A stretch of DNA of 64,000 nt from NCBI RefSeq assembly GCF_023159225.1, contig NC_063161.1, positions 625,001-689,000 of the forward strand, written 5' to 3'. Positions 10,591-64,000 of the stretch are shown one piece after another. Every line of letters begins with the position of its first letter. Positions within the stretch are counted from its first letter, which is position 1. Source of the DNA: Perognathus longimembris pacificus. Its lineage: Eukaryota; Chordata; Mammalia; Rodentia; Heteromyidae. The notes below the pieces were generated by a model. That model searched no databases. It saw only the letters and a list, made by a program, of their open reading frames with translations, and was not told the origin of the DNA. The translations under genes were made by a program, and so were the position numbers.

Positions 10591-11239
10591 GGGGAGGCCA
10601 TGGTGTCCGGGTTCAGAGAGGATTGACAGGGTGATGTACACAGCCCACCTGGTCACAGGAGGCTGGCTCCATACTGCTCCTTTCTGTGCTGGGAACTTGC
10701 CAGGCTTCAAGGCTGTGGTTTCAGCAGCTGCTCTTGCCGCAGGGGAGGAGGCCGTGGAAGAGCCAGAGGCTCTGGGCGCTGGGACTTCATGATATCCACT
10801 CCAGTGCCATGAGCTCTGGTGTTCAGGTCCGCAAGTCCATGTGGGCTGTCAAGAAGCTCACTCACCTAACCCGTGACAGTTCAAGGCTCACTATCCAGGG
10901 TGCAGGGACAGGCTACCTCTGGGCTAGAGGAGGCTGGGAGGAACTCTGGTACAGGCACAGGCACCAGGGCCTAGGGGATGGGTGGATGGGGCTGGAGGCT
11001 GAGCCCAGCATCCAGCTCCCCCAAGTGGAGCCTTTGACCCTACTGGCTGTGCACAGCCAGCTGGGGCCTGTGGTTCTCAGCTGACTGGAACTGGCGGCTC
11101 TGTCTGCTTCCTGGTACGTATCTGGCTCAGGATGGAGCAGATGAGGATGGTGGAGCCAACTCCAGAGACTGCATCCAGCAGGGGTGAAGGCGCGTGAGAC
11201 CCAGATCACCAACAGGCATGGTTTCAAATGGAAAGAGGA
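10591..11239. other. Intergenic region just downstream of MOV10L1
   Basis: No gene recognised. Contains a perfect 18-base palindrome, CTGGCTGTGCACAGCCAG, at 11043-11060. Confidence 0.55.
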
Positions 11240-11543
11240 CTGGGGTCGCTTGGGTTTTTATTGGGGGGAATGGCAGTGGCAGTGACTGCCTAGTGGCAGG
11301 AGCAGGCAGCTGTGAGCCAAGGCCAGCGGTGGGGTGACATCAGCTTGGCCACCCAGTGGCCCTTCCCACACCCATGCTCAAGGCTTCCAGGTACGGGTTA
11401 ACAAGGGTCACGGACGTACAACAGAGCCAGGTACAGGGTCCACAGGCGAGGTATGTGCTTTTCCCCATTCCTGGCCACTGTGTATCAAGTGGGTCCAACT
11501 CTCCTCTGTCCTGAAGGTCCTAGCACTGCTGGGCAGGAGGTCT

Positions 11544-11553
<10 letters not shown>
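11240..11553 (-). CDS. MOV10L1: MOV10L1 last exon: 10 coding bases and 3' UTR
   Basis: After acceptor cctgcag the exon reads C-TGT-GGC-TAG, so the protein ends ...LQNCG and the stop is at 11544-11546. The following bases (about 11495-11543) still resemble the human coding tail as I remember it, now in UTR. An AATAAA signal lies at 11257-11262 on the minus strand, so the transcript end is placed near 11240; the exact cleavage site is not visible. Confidence 0.85.
11257..11262 (-). terminator. MOV10L1: MOV10L1 polyadenylation signal AATAAA
   Basis: Canonical AATAAA on the minus strand (TTTATT on plus), 282 bases after the stop codon and the first such hexamer downstream of it that I see. No other support for polyadenylation is available from sequence alone. 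Confidence 0.7.
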
Positions 11554-62614
<51,061 letters not shown>

Positions 62615-62929
62615 CTGCAACACAAACAAATCACTCTTTAACCCACTATATAAGAAGACTAGAAAATGAAACTACAGGCCAATAGCCTTAGTCATTTGGG
62701 TGGGAAGTCCAAGATTAAAGGGTCCCAGATTTTGTGTCTGGGTTGGAACTACTTTGATTCACAGTAGGCCCCTTCGGAAGGATGAGGGACCTTTCTGGGG
62801 GTCTCTTTTATAAGGGCATGTCCTATTCATCAGAGCTCTGCCTTCATGACCCAATAAACCCAGAGAGACCTCACATACCAATATTATCATCTTGGGGAAT
62901 TGATTTTAACTCATATATTTTGGGGGACA
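62615..62929. other. MOV10L1 intron, no recognisable content
   Basis: Nothing recognised. Confidence 0.4.
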
Positions 62930-63605
62930 CAAGCCCTATAACAATCTTTTATGAACACAGATGCGAAAGTCAACAAAGTATTAGCAAACTAAATGAGGTA
63001 ATATGTGAAGATGTACTAGACAGGGTGATTAGGTGGGATTTATCCCAGAATTTCAAAACATAGCAAACTCACAGGGCTAGGAATGTGGCTTAGCGCTACA
63101 GTGCTTGCCTAGCACGCATGAAGCCCTGAGTTTGATTCCTTAATACCACATAAACAGAAAAAGCCAGAAGTTGTGCTGTGGCTCAAATGGTAGAGCGCTA
63201 GCCTTGAACGCAGAGAGGCTCAGGGACAGAGCCCAGGCCCTGAGTTCAAGCCCCAGGACCCCCGAAAACAAACAAACCCATATGAAACTCAGTTTAATGT
63301 ATTATGTTGGTAAGATGAAAAAAAAGATCATTGATCATCTCAAGTAATGCAGGAAAAGCATTTGACAAGACTCAACATCGCTTCACAATTCCAATACTCA
63401 ATAAATTAGGAAGAAAGTAAAACTTCATCAACCCGGAAAAGACCAAAAATGCACATCAACCCAGTGCTGATAAAAATCTTTTCCCTTAAGGTGAGGAACA
63501 AAGCAAGGATGCCTACTCCATACTGTACTAAAAGTCTGAACCAAAGCAATTAGGAAAAATTAAGAAAAGAGATGCCTAAATTAGAAAAGAAGTAAAATGA
63601 ATTTC
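62930..63605 (+). mobile_element. L1 ORF2 reverse transcriptase fragment split by a SINE
   Basis: GTCAACAAAGTATTAGCAAAC and GGTGGGATTTATCCCAGAA before the SINE, GCAGGAAAAGCATTTGACAA and GCAAGGATGCCTACTCC after it. Frames are broken. Confidence 0.85.
63072..63284 (+). mobile_element. ID-Geo SINE inside L1, with target duplication
   Basis: AAACTCA flanks it at 63065-63071 and 63285-63291. Confidence 0.94.
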
Positions 63606-63617
63606 TCTTCACAGATG

Positions 63618-63708
63618 GCTTGGGGCTCAGGCTGGGCCTTAAACTCATGTTGTCTTTATACTCTGCCTCAAGTGCTGGGATTATAGACATCTGTCACTAT
63701 ACCAAGCC
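63618..63708 (-). mobile_element. Old B1 fragment
   Basis: CAGGCTGGGCCTTAAACTCA to GCTGGGATTATAGACATC. Confidence 0.65.
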
Positions 63709-63764
63709 TAAGTATTGTGCCTCATGTGTCCATGTGTATGTGTGTCCATATGTGTATGTGTATG

Positions 63765-63862
63765 CTAATACTATAGCTTGAACCCAGGGCTTCATGGCTC
63801 TCACCTGACTTTCTTTCATGACTGGTGGGCACTCTACCACTTGAATCATGCTTTCAATCCAC
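63765..63862 (-). mobile_element. ID-like fragment
   Basis: CTATAGCTTGAACCCAGGGC to CCACTTGAATCATGCTTTC, with a 20-base insertion. Confidence 0.55.
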
Positions 63863-63904
63863 ATATTTTCCTGTTTAATTGGAGATAAAGGTCTCATAGA
63901 CTTT

Positions 63905-64000
63905 GTGCTGGTACTGGGGCTTGAACTCAGGGCCTACGTAATGTCCCTAAGCATTTGTGCTCAAGGATAATGCTCTACCATCTGAGCCACAGACCCACTA
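63905..64000 (-). mobile_element. Geo-containing SINE running off the right edge
   Basis: TGGTACTGGGGCTTGAACTC to CATCTGAGCCACAGACCC; the left half lies outside. Confidence 0.8.

Overview
This is mammalian nuclear DNA and almost certainly rodent. The main clue is a very large number of dimeric SINEs with an ID-like, tRNA-Ala-type left half and a fixed right half containing 'GGCGCTGTGGCTCAAGTGG'. This matches my memory of the IDL-Geo family of Geomyoidea (pocket gophers, pocket mice, kangaroo rats). The superfamily is an inference from repeats; no database search was possible.

The window carries two genes, both on the minus strand, in the order MOV10L1 then PANX2. This is the order and relative orientation I recall for human 22q13.33. 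MOV10L1 occupies about 62.6 kb down to 11.2 kb. I could join 25 coding segments with GT-AG introns and consistent phases into one open frame of 1093 residues plus stop; about 95 N-terminal residues must lie beyond base 64,000. All superfamily 1 helicase motifs are present ([38 protein letters not shown]), so the gene looks intact. Its product is the germline RNA helicase that processes piRNA precursors. The last coding segment is only 10 nt and ends the protein earlier than in human.

PANX2 is represented by its first coding exon only (4562-4787, 75 codons plus one base). It sits in a very GC-rich CpG island with long G/C tracts, and its intron 1 runs off the left edge. The left end (1-750) is a 21-bp minisatellite. 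The interval 5.9-11.2 kb between the genes holds repeats, a G-rich minisatellite and no recognisable gene.

MOV10L1 introns are packed with SINEs (ID monomers, ID-Geo dimers, B1-Geo dimers, older B1 relatives), broken L1 ORF2 pieces, short L1 3' tails, LTR-like remnants and microsatellites. Several local duplications do not look like ordinary transposons: a 410-bp inverted copy flanking one MOV10L1 exon, a 204-bp templated insertion with a target duplication, a 180-bp direct copy 8.5 kb apart and a perfect 96-bp tandem duplication. Most open frames over 60 codons outside the exons are chance frames in repeats or GC-rich DNA.
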